From assembly GCA_964554015.1 (NCBI GenBank), contig CAZKMO010000160.1:1-7681 (forward strand): 7,681 nt of DNA. Reading direction: 5' to 3'. The notes below the pieces were generated by a model. It was given only the letters and a program-made list of their open reading frames with translations. It searched no databases and was not told the origin of the DNA. This DNA comes from CAYUAG01 sp964554015 (GTDB lineage Bacteria > Zhuqueibacterota > QNDG01 > CAYUAG01). This document shows, piece by piece, positions 5,207 to 7,681 of the stretch. Position 1 is the stretch's first letter. Every line of letters starts with the position of its first letter. The translations under genes were made by a program, and so were the position numbers.

Positions 5207-5929
5207 TTATTCATAAGTATCTAAAGTATCTGTCTCTTCCCTACTTTTTTCCTGCAACAAATTCCTGTATTTTTTTCGTACCTCATCTATAAAAATTGAA
5301 TTAGAAAATTGATCATTTTCTAATATGGACTTAATCTTATCTTTGGTTTCGTTTATGTTTTTTTCTTCATAAGCCTTATTGGTAAGAAGAGCAACAGCTA
5401 TGTCTGCATCAGTGGATGAAATTGCCTTTGCTTGAATCCATCCCCTTTTTTCCCTTTGCTTGCCCATTACATCAATCCATTCATTTTTTTTATCTAATAC
5501 AGCTACCAGCTCCATTGGTTCAAATTCCTTATCAGTTATGGTTATCAAATCAGGCCTGCGATAAATAGATGTTTCCTCTGTTATTACCGCTGGTTGGGCG
5601 TTGATCGCAATAACATATTCTGACACCCATCCTTCTGTACTATCTGATAATCTAACTTTCAGATATTTTCTATTATGGTCGGTTGAATCGATCATAGTCT
5701 CTCCCAACCAGGTTACTTTTTCTCCCAGGGCCATGGCAGAAAGCCATTTAGCGTTTCCAGATGGTTCTGCTCTTACCGAACCTTTATCCCATATGCAGAC
5801 GCTGGGTATTTCTTTTTTTTCTTGAACTGATTTTTTTGAAGCTGGTTTTGTTTTATCCCCATTTTGACAGGCATACATAAAAATACAAACAGATATAATG
5901 AATATAATTTTTGAGAATTTTCTAAACAT
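5207..5929 (-). CDS. Probable lipoprotein with two bacterial SH3-like domains
   Basis: The 240-residue protein starts with a lysine/arginine-containing n-region, a hydrophobic stretch (8-20) and C21 in MYAC, a slightly atypical lipobox, so it is probably a membrane-anchored lipoprotein. A polar linker (22-42) follows. Residues about 44-109 form a first SH3-like domain (VRAEPSGNA at 52-60, EGWVSEYV at 99-106), and about 113-171 a second (TSIYRRPD, then KRGWIQAKAIS). Residues 175-235 look like a charged helical tail. Bacterial SH3 domains often bind peptidoglycan or proteins at the envelope; no enzymatic domain is present, so its role is unknown. AGGAGG lies 5 nt before the ATG, a very strong site. 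It lies 42 nt after the glycoside hydrolase and 33 nt before gatC, without a visible terminator, so it may belong to one transcript with either neighbour. Confidence 0.8.
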   Translation of the reverse strand: MFRKFSKIIFIISVCIFMYACQNGDKTKPASKKSVQEKKEIPSVCIWDKGSVRAEPSGNAKWLSAMALGEKVTWLGETMIDSTDHNRKYLKVRLSDSTEGWVSEYVIAINAQPAVITEETSIYRRPDLITITDKEFEPMELVAVLDKKNEWIDVMGKQREKRGWIQAKAISSTDADIAVALLTNKAYEEKNINETKDKIKSILENDQFSNSIFIDEVRKKYRNLLQEKSREETDTLDTYE

Positions 5930-5971
5930 AATAACCTCCTGAATTTTTATTATTTTTTATTTCAGATGTTA

Positions 5972-7681
5972 TTAAGGTACATCCAATTCAAAATCTTTTT
6001 CTAGAGTATTTGCTGAATTTGTGCCCAGGAATACTTTAAATTCACCAGGTTCGACAGTGAATTTCAAATCCTTATTAAAAAATCCCAAATCATTTGAAAA
6101 TAAATTAAAGTTGATCATTCTGCTTTCACCGGGGCTCAAACTGATTTTTCTGAATCTTTTTAATTCTTTTACCGGTCTGGTTATACTTGCCACCATATCT
6201 CTGGTATACAATTGAACCACTTCTTCACCCGGCAGTTTTCCGGTGTTAGTCACTGTTACCCTGACTATGAGAGTGTCATTCACACCGATTTTATTTTTAT
6301 TTAATTGAAGATCAGAATAGGCAAAGGTCGTGTAACTGAGTCCAAATCCAAAGGGATACAGAGGTTCATTAGGTATATCCAAATATCTTGAACAAAAATA
6401 GTCATTCGGGACTTCCGGCCGTCCCGTATTCTTATGATTATAGTAAACAGGAATTTGTCCAACTGCGTAAGGAAAACTGACCGGCAGTTTTCCGGAAGGA
6501 TTATAGTCACCAAAAAGCACATCCGCTACCGCATTTCCTCCCCGGGTTCCTGAAAACCAGGTTTCCAGAATGGCAGGTATATGCTTGTTCATCCATGTTA
6601 AAACCAGGGGCCTGCCGTTGGCTAAAACTACAATAATGGGTTTTCCGGTTTTATATAATTCCTGTAAAAGTTTATTCTGTACTCCGGGCAAATCCAGGTT
6701 TGCTCGGCAGGATGCCTCCCCGGTCATTCTCCTGGATTCTCCTACTACTGCTATTACCAGCTTTGCCTTTTCAGCTGTTTTAACTGCCTTTTTAATCATG
6801 CTCTTGTCATCATTATTTATAGCACATCCTAAGGCATAAAATATTTTAGTATCAGGAGACAGTTTATTTTTTATCCCTTGCAAAATAGTAATGACATCTT
6901 TTGCCTCTCCATGTGCTGACCAGGAACCCATAAGATCAGCTTTACTATCAGCCAGAGGACCTATTATGGCTATGGATGTAATGTTTTTAGACAGGGGGAG
7001 CAGATTGTTTTCATTTTTCAATAATACCATGGATTTTCGGGCTATTTCCCGGGCAAAATCGAGGTGGGTTGGATGCAGCAGTAATTCTTTTTCTTGATCT
7101 TCATTACAGTATTGATAAGGATCATGGAAAAGGCCCAGCTTGTATTTCATTTTGAGAATTCTCTTAACCGCCTGGTTGATCTGATTCATAGTAATCAGAT
7201 TATCTTTCACCAGATTTGCTAATTCAGTTGAATAGCAGAAACCCATCATATCCATATCCACTCCGGCCTTCAGGGCAAGATGGGCAGCATCATATTTGTC
7301 CTTGGCATATCCATGAGCAATCAATTCTGGAATAGCACTCCAATCCGATACTACAAAACCATTAAAATTCCAATCAGTTTTAAGAATCTGGTTAACTAAA
7401 AAATCATTACCGGTGGCGGGAACTCCGTTGAATTCGTTGAAGGAAGTCATTATTGATCCCACACCAGCATCCACGGCAGCTTGGAAAGGGGGCAGATAAA
7501 TTTCCCGTAAGGTTATGGGGGAAATATCTACGGTGTTATAGTCTCTCCCTCCCAGAGCAGCTCCATAGGCGGCGTAATGTTTGGCACAGGCCAGAATAGT
7601 ATTAGAAGCCTGCAGGTTTTCGTTCTGAAAGCCTTTTACTTTAGCTCGGGCAATACAGGCACCCAGATAAGGATCTTCACC
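5972..7681 (-). CDS. bglX: Glycoside hydrolase family 3 beta-glucosidase, BglX type (N-terminus missing)
   Basis: A retaining exo-acting beta-glycosidase that removes terminal sugars, usually glucose or xylose, from oligosaccharides. The frame stays open to the right edge, so 569 residues are visible and perhaps 150-190 N-terminal ones are missing. A GTG at 7474 is internal, because GH3 motifs lie upstream: GEDPYLGA (1-8) and KHYAAYG (34-40). The nucleophile is D113 in VVSDWSA, and the likely acid/base is E322 in TGEASCR, in the alpha/beta sandwich domain (about 235-400). The block YLDIPNEPLYPFGFGLSYTT and the fibronectin-III-like domain (about 470-560; PGEEVVQLY, RPVKELKRF) end the protein, as in E. 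coli BglX. Whether it has a signal peptide cannot be seen; substrate is uncertain. The lipoprotein gene follows after 42 nt. Confidence 0.93.
   Translation of the reverse strand, partial: GEDPYLGACIARAKVKGFQNENLQASNTILACAKHYAAYGAALGGRDYNTVDISPITLREIYLPPFQAAVDAGVGSIMTSFNEFNGVPATGNDFLVNQILKTDWNFNGFVVSDWSAIPELIAHGYAKDKYDAAHLALKAGVDMDMMGFCYSTELANLVKDNLITMNQINQAVKRILKMKYKLGLFHDPYQYCNEDQEKELLLHPTHLDFAREIARKSMVLLKNENNLLPLSKNITSIAIIGPLADSKADLMGSWSAHGEAKDVITILQGIKNKLSPDTKIFYALGCAINNDDKSMIKKAVKTAEKAKLVIAVVGESRRMTGEASCRANLDLPGVQNKLLQELYKTGKPIIVVLANGRPLVLTWMNKHIPAILETWFSGTRGGNAVADVLFGDYNPSGKLPVSFPYAVGQIPVYYNHKNTGRPEVPNDYFCSRYLDIPNEPLYPFGFGLSYTTFAYSDLQLNKNKIGVNDTLIVRVTVTNTGKLPGEEVVQLYTRDMVASITRPVKELKRFRKISLSPGESRMINFNLFSNDLGFFNKDLKFTVEPGEFKVFLGTNSANTLEKDFELDVP

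Noticed and set aside
7472..7474. GTG at 7474 as the start of the glycoside hydrolase
   Set aside because: The same frame continues to the window edge and encodes GEDPYLGA and KHYAAYG, conserved GH3 motifs upstream of this codon, so the gene is truncated by the window rather than starting here.

Overview
The window is AT-rich bacterial DNA in which every gene I can support lies on the minus strand. The genes use clear Shine-Dalgarno sites (AGGAGG, AAGGAG, AGGTG) 5-9 nt before ATG, and one protein has a lipobox-like signal, so the source is a bacterium. An indirect tRNA-amidation system (GatCAB) rules out little. I cannot name the phylum; an anaerobic, low-GC or candidate-phylum heterotroph is only a guess.

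In transcription order (right to left): a BglX-type family 3 glycoside hydrolase whose N-terminus lies beyond the right edge (5972-7681); a lipoprotein with two SH3-like domains (5207-5929); the tight cluster gatC-gatA-gatB (5173 down to 1953), with gaps of 5 and 18 nt; a 60-residue acidic protein of unknown function (1688-1870); and a DUF362-family protein (384-1496) with its own likely promoter. The first five genes are separated by only 5-42 nt with no terminator visible between them, so the hydrolase, lipoprotein and gatCAB could be co-transcribed, although their functions (oligosaccharide hydrolysis, envelope, tRNA charging) are not obviously linked.

The less ordinary part is 1-383 and 1497-1952. 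The small gene is bracketed by two same-orientation copies of a GGTTGGGTT...AACCCAACC hairpin repeat, and one copy abuts gatB so closely that it supplies the gatB stop codon. The left 383 bases hold a plus-strand intrinsic terminator with a UUCG loop and no plus-strand gene. Before it is a possible promoter, giving a candidate RNA of about 90 nt. They also hold an AT-rich 10-bp-arm palindrome just upstream of what may be the first ten codons of another minus-strand gene running off the left edge.

I see no tRNA, rRNA, CRISPR array, transposase or phage gene. Nothing here amounts to a clearly new system; the hairpin-repeat/small-gene module and the candidate small RNA are the best leads.
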